Notes: generated from the sequence alone by a model not told the origin. A DNA stretch of 64,000 nt from an uncultured Jannaschia sp. (GCF_947494025.1 NZ_CANLTQ010000006.1:1-64000); one strand, 5' to 3'; positions 1-9,903 are shown, counted from the stretch's first letter. Made by a program: numbers and translations.

Positions 1-66
1 CACCGCCAATGCACTCCTCCGAGACGGAAGGAAATGGACCGAAACCCCCGCTTGATCATCACGGAT

Positions 67-107
67 ACTCGGGACATCGCTGCGCGATGCCCTGCCGGGC
101 AATGGAC
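67..107. repeat. 41-bp palindromic element, copy 1
   Basis: This copy splits the codons for LIITD and STGIK of the transposase. Removing exactly 41 bases restores the reading LIITDSTGIKV. It carries the flank CTCGGGA, a hairpin CATCGC-TGC-GCGATG, and the tail CCCTGCCGGGCAATGG. Confidence 0.8.
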
Positions 108-326
108 AGCACAGGGATCAAGGTCCGGGGCGAAGGCGAATGGCACGCCCGCAAGCACGGCGGGGCGCACAGGCGGGTTTGGCGCAAGGTCCGCCTTGCC
201 GTCGACGAGAGCACGCTCGAAGTCCGCGCAGTCGAGATCACCGGCAGCGGCGTGGGCGATGCGCCCGTGTTGCCCGACCTGCTCCGTCCCATCCCCGAGG
301 GCCAGGAGATCGCCTCCGTCACCGCC

Positions 327-367
327 CCCTCTCGGGATCATGCTTCGCATGACCCTGCCGGGCAGTG
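327..367. repeat. 41-bp palindromic element, copy 2
   Basis: This copy sits between VTA and DGAYDTR of the transposase. Removing 41 bases joins the two as in the family. The flank TCTCGGGA and tail CCCTGCCGGGCAGTG are conserved. The stem has changed on both sides to TCATGC-TTC-GCATGA, so base pairing is kept. Confidence 0.8.
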
Positions 368-581
368 GACGGCGCCTACGACACCCGTGGCTGTCGTAGG
401 CGCCATCGTAAACCGAGGTGCCGACGCGATCATCCCACCCCGGCGCAATGCCAAGCCGTGGAAGAAGGACAGCCCCGGGGCGGCAGGCAGGAACGAGGCC
501 CTGCGCGCCATCAAGCGCCTCGGCCGGACCATCTGGCGGCGCTGGAGCGGATACCACCGCCGAAGCCGCGCCGAGATCAAG

Positions 582-622
582 CCTCTCGGGACATTGCTGC
601 GCAATGCCCTGCCGGCCAATGG
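582..622. repeat. 41-bp palindromic element, copy 3
   Basis: This copy sits between RRSRAEIK and MNCMKLLGQ of the transposase, and again 41 bases are extra. The flank CTCTCGGGA and tail CCCTGCCGGCCAATGG are shared with the other copies. The stem is CATTGC-TGC-GCAATG, differing from copy 1 by a compensated base pair. Confidence 0.8.
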
Positions 623-821
623 ATGAATTGCATGAAACTGCTCGGTCAGAAGCTCATGTCCCGCGACTTCGACCGTCAGACCGCCGAGCCTCAGGTCCGC
701 ATCGCTATCCTCAACCGCTACACCGCCCTCGGCATCCCCGTCACGCGACCCGTCAGCTGAACCCTACAGGGGAAAGGGGCCGCTCGGCCTCCAGGCGTTC
801 CGTGCAACAAGGCCCTGCACG

Positions 822-1079
822 ATGCTCGGTCTTCCCCCGCCGTCCGATCCGCATCGCTGCGAGCGGATCGTCGTCGCATCGAACGGAAGTCTCGGTCGAT
901 CTCTCGAACTCGCAAGGGCGATCATTTCGAAGACGATCACGGATCAACGAAACGAGGTCGAACTCGAGGTAGCCGGTCGGTTGTACCGGATGCGGACGGG
1001 TGCGGGGGAGATCCATCCGTTCATGGCAGAAGAATGGCCGGACGTTCGAAACCGTCTCCTTGAGGAGGGCTGGATGTGA
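822..1079 (+). CDS. Hypothetical protein, probably the 3' part of a gene truncated by the IS
   Basis: An 85-codon frame ending in EEWPDVRNRLLEEGWM. Its stop overlaps the GTG start of the downstream TniQ-like gene by four bases (GTGA), the usual arrangement for translationally coupled genes. The frame stays open upstream of the ATG at 822 into the end of the IS remnant (to about 756), so the original start may have been lost when the element inserted. The family is not recognised. Its position next to a TniQ gene suggests it belonged to the same transposition module, but that is inference from context only. Confidence 0.4.
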   Translation: MLGLPPPSDPHRCERIVVASNGSLGRSLELARAIISKTITDQRNEVELEVAGRLYRMRTGAGEIHPFMAEEWPDVRNRLLEEGWM

Positions 1080-2420
1080 CGACGATGCTTCGTACCCGGC
1101 TTGCGTACGAGTCCGACGAGACGGCCCTGTCCTTGCTCGGTCGTCTCGCAGCAGTCGAGACCGGTCAGCAGGTGAACCGTATCCTCGCGGATCTCAGCGT
1201 TGACCGCATAGGCTTCCTTGTTGGAAGGCCCGGTCCGGTCAGGGATTTCGCGACCGCCATCGGTATGGATTCCGCAATGCTTCTTGACGGCGCGTTTCAG
1301 GTTCTGCCACGCGAAACCGTTTTCCGCGGCGAAGGCCTTTCGAAGGATTTTGCGGATTCGTGGGTCAGAAAGGTCTGCCTGCATTGTCTGCGGGACGATG
1401 GAGAGCGGAAGGCATGGCGACACCGGCTCCTCTGGTGCTTCCGCGTCGCGCAATCATGCCCGATCCACAATGTTCGGCTGATCGATCTCGACGACGGCAA
1501 GGCCGCCGATATTCGGACCTTGCAGGTATCGAAGGCGCTTGATTGGCAGATGCAAGTTCCGGGGGACTCTGTCCGAACGCCGCGCTACCTCGACTGGCTG
1601 GATCACCGCATCGCACGGCGTGATGGGCATGACGACTGGACCGACGGGCAGACGCTGGAACAGGTCCTCGCCGCATCGGAAGTCCTTGGGGCCGTGCTGG
1701 ACCACGGACACGGCGTTAGGCTGCATAGCCTGACGGCTAGTGAGCGGGGAACCGCGCTCGAGCGTGGCTTCGAGATCTATGTTGGAGAGACCTCCATCGA
1801 TCCGCTCTGCCATCGACGACATTCGCGACCGTGCCGGAACGAAGGCTGCGCGGGTCGGTCCCCTCGCGATGTACGGCCGCCTGTACGACTGGCTGGCGAC
1901 TCGCTCGAGCTTCATCGATCCCGGTCCGATCCGCGACATCGTGCGCGACCACATCGTAGAGCATTCGGCAGCCGACCGCGGAGGGAGCGTGCTTGGCCAA
2001 GTCGTCACGGAGCGTCGCTTTCACTCTCTTGGAAGCCTCGTAGATGCGACCGGTCTGACGCGCCGGCGCCTGTTCTTGCTGCTGCAGAAGCTCGGATACG
2101 TCGGTGAGAAAGCGACGGTCGCCGATTGGGGCGACCTTGTTTTTCCGGTCGGTGAACTCGAGGCGATCTGTGCCGATCTCGCAGACCCGGTCCTCCTGCA
2201 CGATGTCGCTGCCTATGTGAGTGCATCGAAAGCTCAGGCACTCGCTTTATATCGCTCTGGGATCTTCCGCCCGATTTTTCCGGCCGAGGAGCGAGGCGAG
2301 ATCAGGCGCATAGTCTTCGCACGACGTCATCTGGACGATTTCCTGGCGCGGATTGCCGCTCTTCCGGTGCGGACCGACGACGACGTCCGTCGGTTCGGAA
2401 CGGTGGCTCTTGCCTGTTAA
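1076..2420 (+). pseudogene. tniQ: TniQ-family transposition protein, frameshifted
   Basis: The N-terminal part carries the TniQ signature. A CLHCLRDDG zinc-ligand pair is followed about 20 residues later by a CPIHNVRLID pair, as in TniQ of Tn5053/Tn7-like elements, where the protein helps choose the target site. The C-terminal half (GPLAMYGRLYDWL, VTERRFHSLGSLVDATGLTR) continues the family pattern but lies in the next frame. The two parts join if one base near 1799 is removed (reading ETSI then IRSAIDDIRD). Joined, the protein would have about 448 residues, a normal length. No TniA or TniB partner lies in the window. The shift could be real decay or a sequencing error. Confidence 0.75.
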
Positions 2421-2898
2421 GGTGGGGCGGGTCCGACGGCGGCCCTCGTTTCCGTGATCCCTTCAGGGGAACGTCATGCCGTTCGCGAGGAGGGTATCCC
2501 GGGGATCGAAGGGATTCGCGTCATCATGTAGGCAGGCACTTTCGCCGTAAAGGATCGGTGCTATCGCTCTGACCCGCGGCGAATCATCGTTCTCGATCGA
2601 CCTGGCGGTTCGCCGATTCGCCGGGTCGGCAGAACTCTTGCCGAATTTGGGCAAACCTTTACTAGAACTCAGGCAAACCTTTACTCGGATGCTTTCTGAG
2701 GGGTTCGTAAAATAAGGGGCTTCGATCGGTACTTGGGCAGAACTATCCTCGGAGACACAGGCGGCTTCGCGGGTGCGACGCGCCGCGGCCGGCGGATTGT
2801 CGCGAAGAGGGCGACGACCGGCATGATTGTTTCATAGACTTCGGTTCACTTGCGCGGCTTTGCGCCCTATCCATCAATCATTTACACATAGGCCATTC
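2421..2898. other. Intergenic stretch between tniQ remnant and RTX gene
   Basis: No convincing gene was seen here. The stretch is less GC-rich than its surroundings around 2630-2740 and contains the tandem 22-bp-period repeat described separately. Two copies of GGCAGAACT (near 2629 and 2736) flank that repeat. The position just after tniQ suggests the end of a transposon, but no terminal inverted repeat or target duplication could be defined. Confidence 0.5.
2650..2685. repeat. Tandem direct repeat of GGCAAACCTTTACT, period 22 bp
   Basis: Two identical 14-base copies start at 2650 and 2672, so their spacing is 22 bp, about two helical turns. A weaker relative, TTGGGCAGAACT, lies near 2733. 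Arrays of short direct repeats near the ends are the transposase-binding sites of Tn7/Tn5053-type elements. The adjacent TniQ remnant makes that reading plausible but it is not proven. Confidence 0.5.
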
Positions 2899-4212
2899 AT
2901 GACTGATCATTCCTACGAGACCCCGACCTACCTCGACGGCCCGACCGGTCGTTCGGAAGAAATCCTCGCAGCGCCGATGGTGTCCCTGTCTGAGGAGATC
3001 CGGGCATCCATGCGCGTCAGCGACGTGTCCGTTTCGCGTCCGGCCGATGGAGGCGATACCGTGCGTGCATCGATGGCCCCCCCCCGAGCCACCTCGGTTC
3101 CGGCATACCAGGCCGGCACGGACGAGGCGGACCGTCTGCGCGGAAGCGCGGAGCAGGACGTGCTGGAGGGTCGAAAGGGGGGCGACCGCTTGATCGGTCG
3201 CGGCGGCGATGACCGCCTGAAAGGTCAGGGCGGAGATGACACGCTTCGCGGCGGCGGCGACGATGACCGGCTTCTCGGCAATGGTGGCGCGGACAATCTG
3301 GCCGGCGGCGGCGGCGACGACTTCCTGAAAGGCGGCGGTGGCCGCGATCTCCTGAAAGGCGGTGCCGGCAACGACGTGCTTCGCGGTCAGGGCGGCGGCG
3401 ACACGATCAAGAGCGGCGCGGGCAACGACATTCTCGACGGTCACAGCGGCTCCGACGTGCTCAACGGCGGATCGGGCGATGACCAGATCGACGGCGGTTC
3501 GGGGAACGACAGGCTTCTCGGCGCCGGCGGGGCCGACACGCTCTTCGGCGGCGACGGCGACGACAGGCTCATCAGCGGCGCCGGAAAGGATGTCCTGTCC
3601 GGTCTGGACGGCAACGACACGCTCGTGGGCGGCGACCAGTACGACGCGCTGTCCGGTGGCAAGGGCACCGACATCCTTTACGGAAACAAGGGACAGGATG
3701 CGCTGTCCGGGAACGGCGGCGCCGACGATCTGTTCGGCGGCAAGGGCGATGACGGCCTCATGGGCGGCAACGGAGGGGACGCTCTGTTCGGCGGGGGCGG
3801 CAACGATCTGCTTCTCGGAGGCGCGGGCAACGACCTTCTCGTCGGCGGTGGCGGCGAAGACGTCCTGTACGGTGGTCGCGGCACCGATATCATCCGTGCT
3901 GACGGTGGCAGCGATCTGCTCTACGACGATCTCGGCAATGACCGTATGAACGGTGGCGGCGGCGCGGACGCGTTCTTCTTCGTGGAACGGCGGGCCGATG
4001 AGCTCGACGTAATCGAGGATTTCGACGTCGACAGCGATGTTCTCGCGATTGCCGACGCGACCAGCGCGGAGATCGCGTCCATCCGTCTCGCTTCCGGCGA
4101 CGACGAGGGGGCCTATGCCGACCTGATCATCAACGAGCATACAATCCGCTTCTACGGCGTGACCGAGAACGAGCTTCGAAACGACGTGGAGATCAGTTTC
4201 TACGAAAGCTGA
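2899..4212 (+). CDS. RTX (hemolysin-type calcium-binding repeat) secreted protein
   Basis: A 437-residue protein with an N-terminal region of about 80 residues and no signal peptide. Roughly 28 glycine/aspartate-rich nonapeptides of the GGxGxDxLx type follow (about residues 80-355). An 80-residue acidic C-terminal segment, DAFFFVERRADELDVIEDF onwards, completes it. These repeats bind calcium and fold after export, and such proteins normally leave by a type I secretion system through a C-terminal signal. No type I transporter is encoded nearby. A TTG at 2827 would add 24 residues, but ATG at 2899 is preferred. A run of nine C bases lies at 3077-3085 inside the N-terminal coding part. No enzymatic domain was seen, so it may be structural or adhesive. 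Confidence 0.85.
   Translation: MTDHSYETPTYLDGPTGRSEEILAAPMVSLSEEIRASMRVSDVSVSRPADGGDTVRASMAPPRATSVPAYQAGTDEADRLRGSAEQDVLEGRKGGDRLIGRGGDDRLKGQGGDDTLRGGGDDDRLLGNGGADNLAGGGGDDFLKGGGGRDLLKGGAGNDVLRGQGGGDTIKSGAGNDILDGHSGSDVLNGGSGDDQIDGGSGNDRLLGAGGADTLFGGDGDDRLISGAGKDVLSGLDGNDTLVGGDQYDALSGGKGTDILYGNKGQDALSGNGGADDLFGGKGDDGLMGGNGGDALFGGGGNDLLLGGAGNDLLVGGGGEDVLYGGRGTDIIRADGGSDLLYDDLGNDRMNGGGGADAFFFVERRADELDVIEDFDVDSDVLAIADATSAEIASIRLASGDDEGAYADLIINEHTIRFYGVTENELRNDVEISFYES
3077..3085 (+). repeat. C9 homopolymer inside the RTX gene
   Basis: Nine consecutive C bases encode the Pro-Pro of APPR near residue 61 of the RTX protein. A gain or loss of one base would truncate the product before the repeats. 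The tract is in frame in this sequence. Confidence 0.9.
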
Positions 4213-4267
4213 GCGTCACGGGGCGATCCGGCCGGTTCGCGCACCGGGTCGCCTCTCGTGCAGGCGG

Positions 4268-4300
4268 CGGCCGGGGCGACCGCAACGATCGTCCCGGCCG
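4268..4300. terminator. Hairpin between convergent RTX gene and leuC
   Basis: CGGCCGGGGCGA (4268-4279) pairs with TCGTCCCGGCCG (4289-4300), giving a 12-bp stem with one G-T wobble and a 9-base loop. It lies between two genes that end toward each other, so it could stop transcription from both sides. There is no clear T-run. Confidence 0.5.
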
Positions 4301-4306
4301 CGATCC

Positions 4307-5710
<1,404 letters not shown>

Positions 5711-5955
5711 GCGTCCTCTCCCGGTCAGGTGTCGTGTCAGGCTCGTCGGGCGTGCGGTCGGGCTCGACGCCGGGCGAGCACGGAATGCGACGCGCCGAAG
5801 AACCGCTCCCGCAGGCGGGCGTGATCGCACAGATCGATGCTGACGGGCGCGGTGTCGGACATGGCGCGCGGAATAGACCTTTCGGGCGTGTCCATCAAGC
5901 GTCCGCGACGCGCGACGCCGTTGCCGCAGGGCGGCCGTCGCGTCATATTCCGGCG

Positions 5956-7320
5956 ATGGACGAGGACATTCTCGACGCGTTTCCGCTCCGCGAGGAGATC
6001 GCCCTGGCGACGGGGCAGCTCGTCGCCTTCGCGACCGATCTCCTGCGGCCCGGATGGAAGCTCTGGCAGATCCTGATCGTCCTGGCGCTGCTGCTGGCCG
6101 CATGGCTTCTGCGACGCTGGGCCGGCGAGCGGATGACGCAGTGGATGCGGACCCAGGCGGGGCGGCCGAAATGGCAGCTGCGCTGGCTGGTGATCGTGCG
6201 GAACCGCCTTGGCCTCGTCTGCTTCGCGGCGCTGGTCTGGATGACGTTCCTCATCATGCGGGAGATCACCTGGCCGTCGCGCAGCTACCTCATAGGGCTC
6301 GCCGCGACGATCGGGACCGCATGGATGGTGGTGAGCTTCGTCGCCCGGCTCGTGCGGAACCCGTTCCTGCGCAAGATCGTGAATTGGAGCCTGTGGGTTT
6401 ACGTCACGCTCTTCTACCTCGGCATCCTCGACGAGACGAAGGCGTTTCTCGATTCGCTGGCCATCGAGTTCGGCGACTTCCACCTGTCCGTCCTCGGCCT
6501 GATCACCGCGGCGGTGGTGATCGGCCTGCTGTTCATGCTGGCGCGGTTCCTCGCCAAGGCCACGGGAAGCCGGATCTCGCGGAACGAGGACATCAGCCCC
6601 TCCATGCGGGTGCTGGTCGTAAAGCTCCTGCAGATCGTCCTTTATGCGGGGGCGTTCTTTCTCGGGCTCAAATGGGTCGGCTTCGACCTCACGGGACTCG
6701 CGGTGCTGTCGGGCGCGATCGGCGTGGGGCTGGGCTTCGGCCTGCAGAAGGTGGTCTCGAACCTCGTTTCGGGGGTCATCATCCTTCTCGACAAGTCGAT
6801 CAAGCCGGGCGACGTCATCACCATCGGCGACACGTTCGGCTGGATCAACGCGCTGACCGCACGTTACGTCTCGATCACCACGCGGGACGGACGGGAATAC
6901 CTGGTCCCGAACGAGGACCTGATTACCGGGCTGGTGGTGAACTGGTCGCATTCCAACAGCCTCGTCCGCCTGGATATCTTCTTCGGCACGTCCTACACCG
7001 ACGACCCGCACGAGGTGCGCCGCATCGCGGTCGCCGCGGCGTCCGGGACGGAGCGGGTGCTGACCACCAAGCCGCCTGTCTGCCACATCGTGGGCTTCGG
7101 CGAATCCTCGGTGGACTACATCCTGCGGTTCTGGATCACGAACCCGACCGAGGGGCTGACCAACATCCGCGGCAACGTCTATCTGGCGCTTTGGGATGCG
7201 TTCCGGGAAAACGGCATCTCGATCCCGTTCCCGCAGCGGGAGGTGCGCGTCCTCGGCGACGGCGGATCCGAGGGCGTGGGGAGGCGCCCCGGCACCGGCA
7301 TGTCCATGCCGGGGGACTGA
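5956..7320 (+). CDS. MscS-family mechanosensitive ion channel
   Basis: A 454-residue inner-membrane protein with about six predicted transmembrane segments before the conserved pore helix region ([20 protein letters not shown]). The MscS beta domain follows ([26 protein letters not shown]), then an alpha/beta cytoplasmic end ([17 protein letters not shown]). Such channels release small solutes on hypo-osmotic shock. The extra helices put it closer to the larger MscS-like channels than to E. coli MscS itself. The ATG at 5956 begins MDEDILDAF. The longer open frame upstream is Arg/Pro-rich and shadows the leuC leader. Confidence 0.92.
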   Translation: MDEDILDAFPLREEIALATGQLVAFATDLLRPGWKLWQILIVLALLLAAWLLRRWAGERMTQWMRTQAGRPKWQLRWLVIVRNRLGLVCFAALVWMTFLIMREITWPSRSYLIGLAATIGTAWMVVSFVARLVRNPFLRKIVNWSLWVYVTLFYLGILDETKAFLDSLAIEFGDFHLSVLGLITAAVVIGLLFMLARFLAKATGSRISRNEDISPSMRVLVVKLLQIVLYAGAFFLGLKWVGFDLTGLAVLSGAIGVGLGFGLQKVVSNLVSGVIILLDKSIKPGDVITIGDTFGWINALTARYVSITTRDGREYLVPNEDLITGLVVNWSHSNSLVRLDIFFGTSYTDDPHEVRRIAVAAASGTERVLTTKPPVCHIVGFGESSVDYILRFWITNPTEGLTNIRGNVYLALWDAFRENGISIPFPQREVRVLGDGGSEGVGRRPGTGMSMPGD

Positions 7321-7385
7321 GCCGCCGCGTCGCTCTACGTGGCCGGTTGAACGCGCCGCGGCACGATCCCACATGGATGCGGTGA

Positions 7386-7414
7386 TTGCCGGAACGCGGA
7401 CCCGGTGTTAATCT
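7386..7414 (+). promoter_or_regulatory. Possible promoter for rsfS
   Basis: TTGCCG and TAATCT are separated by 17 bases, about 50 bases upstream of the rsfS start. The match to the sigma-70 consensus is moderate, 4/6 and 3/6. Confidence 0.25.
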
Positions 7415-7452
7415 CTCGACCATGCCTCGCCCCCGCGCGAGGCCCAACATCC

Positions 7453-7457
7453 GGAGG
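7453..7457 (+). promoter_or_regulatory. GGAGG ribosome binding site that sets a CTG start for rsfS
   Basis: GGAGG lies 8 bases before CTG at 7466. There is no in-frame ATG, GTG or TTG between here and a GTG at 7607, which would delete conserved N-terminal sequence. Confidence 0.5.
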
Positions 7458-7465
7458 ATCGGCCC

Positions 7466-7888
7466 CTGCCTTCCGAGACCCACGCGGCCGCTGCATCTGC
7501 CGCCTCCGCCCGTCAGGGCGACACCGACAAAGCTGGCTTCGCGGCCAGCGACGCGACCCTCGACCTTATCCGGACGACCCTCGATGCCGAAAAGGCCGAG
7601 GACATCGTGCAGATCGACCTGCGCGGGAAATCCGCCGTGGCCGATCACATGATCGTCTGTTCCGGCCGGTCGACCCGACAGGTCACGGCACTGGCGGAGA
7701 AGCTTTCCGAGAAGCTCAAGGATCGGCTCGGCCGGTCCGCGCGGACCGAAGGCAAAACGCAGGGCGACTGGGTGCTGCTCGATGCGGGCGACGTGATCGT
7801 CCACATCTTCCGTCCCGAGGTCCGCGACTTCTACCAGCTCGAGAAGATGTGGCAGGATCCCTCCTCCGAGGCCGTGCGCCCGAACTGA
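7466..7888 (+). CDS. rsfS: Ribosomal silencing factor RsfS
   Basis: RsfS binds ribosomal protein L14 on the 50S subunit and blocks joining with 30S when nutrients are short. The conserved core is present: LDAEKAEDIVQIDLRGKSA, then VADHMIVCSGRSTRQV, GDWVLLDAGDVIVHIFRPE and FYQLEKMW. With the unusual CTG start the protein has 140 residues, including an Ala-rich N-terminus of about 35. The GTG at 7607 would leave only 93 and cut the first helix. The gene is followed one base later by rlmH, the common order in this group. Confidence 0.9.
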   Translation: MPSETHAAAASAASARQGDTDKAGFAASDATLDLIRTTLDAEKAEDIVQIDLRGKSAVADHMIVCSGRSTRQVTALAEKLSEKLKDRLGRSARTEGKTQGDWVLLDAGDVIVHIFRPEVRDFYQLEKMWQDPSSEAVRPN

Positions 7889-7889
7889 G

Positions 7890-8354
7890 GTGAAGCTCCA
7901 GCTTTTTGCTATCGGACGGCTCCGCCGTGGGCCGGAAAAGGCGCTCGTCGACGATTATCTCGACCGTTTCGCGAAGACCGGACGCGGCTTGGGCCTGCCG
8001 CCGGTCGCGATCGTCGAAATCGACGCGAAGGGCGCGGGCATGGCGGCCGAAGGGGAGCTTCTCGCGAAGGCCCTGCCGGTGGGCGCCGTCACCGTCATGC
8101 TCGACGAGCGCGGCGCGCAACTCTCCTCCCCGGCCTTCGCGGCGCGGCTCGGCGGCTGGCGCGACCGGGCGGAGGATGTGACCTTCGTGATCGGCGGGGC
8201 CGACGGGCTCGACCCCGCGATCCGCGACCGGGCCGATCTCGCGATCAGCTTCGGCACGATGGTCTGGCCGCACATGCTTGTCCGCGTGATGCTGGCCGAG
8301 CAGCTCTACCGCGCCGCGTCGATCCTCGCCGGCGGGCCCTACCATCGCGCGTGA
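7890..8354 (+). CDS. rlmH: 23S rRNA (pseudouridine1915-N3)-methyltransferase RlmH
   Basis: A SPOUT-class methyltransferase of 154 residues that methylates pseudouridine 1915 in helix 69 of 23S rRNA using SAM. The SAM-binding knot is visible as FVIGGADGLDPAIRDRAD followed by ISFGTMVWPHMLVRVMLAEQLYRA, with the terminal GGPYHR. GTG start right behind the rsfS stop. The two genes act on the same ribosomal subunit and are probably cotranscribed. Confidence 0.96.
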   Translation: MKLQLFAIGRLRRGPEKALVDDYLDRFAKTGRGLGLPPVAIVEIDAKGAGMAAEGELLAKALPVGAVTVMLDERGAQLSSPAFAARLGGWRDRAEDVTFVIGGADGLDPAIRDRADLAISFGTMVWPHMLVRVMLAEQLYRAASILAGGPYHRA

Positions 8355-8394
8355 TCCCCGCCTAGAACGGCCCCGCGAAACGAAAGGTCCCGCC

Positions 8395-9903
8395 ATGGCA
8401 AAGCCCGTCATCCTCTGCATCCTCGACGGCTGGGGCATCTCCGACCGGCCCGAGCAATCGGCGCCGGATTGCGCCGAAACGCCGAACTTCGACCGCCTGA
8501 TGGCGACCTGTCCGCATGCGACGCTCACCACCTTCGGCCCAGCCGTCGGCCTGCCGGAAGGGCAGATGGGCAATTCCGAGGTCGGGCACATGAATATCGG
8601 CGCGGGCCGCGTGGTGCGGATGGATCTCGGCCAGATCAACCATGCGATCGAGACGGGCGGCTTCGCGGAGGAGGCGGCGATCGAGAGCTGGACGCAGAGC
8701 GTCCGGCAGTCGGGCGGCACGGCGCATCTGATCGGCGTGATCTCGGATGGCGGGGTCCACGGCCATATCGACCACGTCCTGGCCGCGTGCCGGACCGTCA
8801 CCGCGAAGGGCATGCCCGTCGTCCTCCATGCCATCACCGACGGGCGCGATGTCGCTCCGCGCTCCGCCGAGCGGTTCGTCGAGAAGCTGATGGCCGAGTT
8901 GCCCCGGGGCGCGCGGGTCGGCACGCTGTCGGGACGCTACTTCGCGATGGACCGCGACAATCGCTGGGATCGCGTGCACCGGGCCTGGTGCGCGATGGCG
9001 CGAGGCGAGGGCCGCGCGGCCGAGACCGTGCCCGCCGCGCTCTCCGTCGCCCGCGACCACGACGAGAGCGACGAGTTCGTCCAGCCGACCGTGATCGGCG
9101 ATTACGCCGGCATGCAGGACGGCGACGGCGTGTTCTGTCTCAACTTCCGGGCCGACCGCGCGCGCGAGATCCTGGCCGCGCTCGCGGGGCCGGATTTCGA
9201 CGAGTTCGAGACCGGCGAGCGGCCCCAGCTGCACATGCTGGGCATGGTCGATTATTCCGACCGGCACGACGAATACATGACCGCTGTCTTTCCAAAACGC
9301 ACGGTGACGAACACGCTGGGTCACTGGGTCGCCGCGAAGGGCCTGACACAGTTTCACGTGGCCGAGACGGAGAAGTACCCGCACGTCACGTTCTTCCTCA
9401 ACGGCGGCAAGGAAGCGCCCGAGACGGGGGAAGACCGGCTGATGCCGAAATCCCCGGACGTGGCGACCTACGACCTCCAGCCGGAGATGTCGGCGGGCGA
9501 GGTGACGGATGCGCTCGTCGCGGCCATCGGTCGGGGCTACGACCTGATCGTGGTGAACTTCGCGAATCCGGACATGGTGGGCCATACCGGCGATCTCGAC
9601 GCCGCGACCCGCGCCTGCGAGGCGGTGGATCGCGGATTGGGCCGGGTGCTCGACGCATTGGAGGGGACGGGGGGCGCGATGATCGTCTGCGCCGACCACG
9701 GCAATTGCGAGACGATGATCGACCCGGACACGGGCAAGCCCCATACCTCGCACACGCTCAACCCCGTGCCGGTGATCCTGTGGAACGGCCCGACGGGTGC
9801 GCGGCTCCGGGGCGGCAAGCTCGGCGATCTCGCGCCCACGGTGCTGGAGCTGATGGATCTCGACAAGCCCGAGGAGATGACGGGCGAGAGCCTGATCGCG
9901 TGA
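8395..9903 (+). CDS. gpmI: 2,3-bisphosphoglycerate-independent phosphoglycerate mutase
   Basis: A 502-residue manganese enzyme of glycolysis and gluconeogenesis in the alkaline phosphatase superfamily. The phosphoserine site lies in GQMGNSEVGHMNIGAGR at about residue 62. Metal-binding segments include CILDGWGIS at the N-terminus, NFANPDMVGHTGDLDA and CADHGNCETM. Length and all family blocks are normal. It lies 40 bases after rlmH. Confidence 0.97.
   Translation: MAKPVILCILDGWGISDRPEQSAPDCAETPNFDRLMATCPHATLTTFGPAVGLPEGQMGNSEVGHMNIGAGRVVRMDLGQINHAIETGGFAEEAAIESWTQSVRQSGGTAHLIGVISDGGVHGHIDHVLAACRTVTAKGMPVVLHAITDGRDVAPRSAERFVEKLMAELPRGARVGTLSGRYFAMDRDNRWDRVHRAWCAMARGEGRAAETVPAALSVARDHDESDEFVQPTVIGDYAGMQDGDGVFCLNFRADRAREILAALAGPDFDEFETGERPQLHMLGMVDYSDRHDEYMTAVFPKRTVTNTLGHWVAAKGLTQFHVAETEKYPHVTFFLNGGKEAPETGEDRLMPKSPDVATYDLQPEMSAGEVTDALVAAIGRGYDLIVVNFANPDMVGHTGDLDAATRACEAVDRGLGRVLDALEGTGGAMIVCADHGNCETMIDPDTGKPHTSHTLNPVPVILWNGPTGARLRGGKLGDLAPTVLELMDLDKPEEMTGESLIA

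Larger units (their letters stand above)
1..760 (+). pseudogene. Degenerate IS5-family transposase, interrupted and frameshifted
   Basis: Pieces of one DDE transposase lie in order but in different frames. They are the DSTGIKVRGEGEWHARKHGG core (108-326), DGAYDTR (368-397), NRGADAIIPPRRNAKPWKK through TIWRRWSGYHRRSRAEIK (402-581), and MNCMKLLGQKLMSRDFDRQ to a stop (623-760). This order matches IS5-group transposases, including the catalytic-core DG and YHRRSR regions. Three 41-base insertions (67-107, 327-367, 582-622) break the frame, because 41 is not a multiple of three. One extra base near 398-401 happens to restore frame after the second insertion. No intact product is possible without frameshifting. 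The left end may run past the window edge and no terminal inverted repeat was recognised. Family assignment is secure; subgroup is not. Confidence 0.85.

Noticed and set aside
3100-4000. CRISPR-like or minisatellite array
   Set aside because: The periodicity comes from coding nonapeptide repeats with variable codons, not identical DNA repeats with spacers.
2878-4140. 420-codon open frame on the minus strand opposite the RTX repeats
   Set aside because: It is the mirror of repetitive GGCGGCGAC-type codons. The predicted protein is a Val/Ala repeat with no start signal, while the plus strand gives classic RTX nonapeptides.
5737-5862. 41-residue minus-strand frame starting [20 protein letters not shown] just upstream of leuC
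   Set aside because: Considered as a leader peptide for leuC. It lacks a run of leucine codons, has no close ribosome site and ends in Arg-rich sequence like a chance frame.
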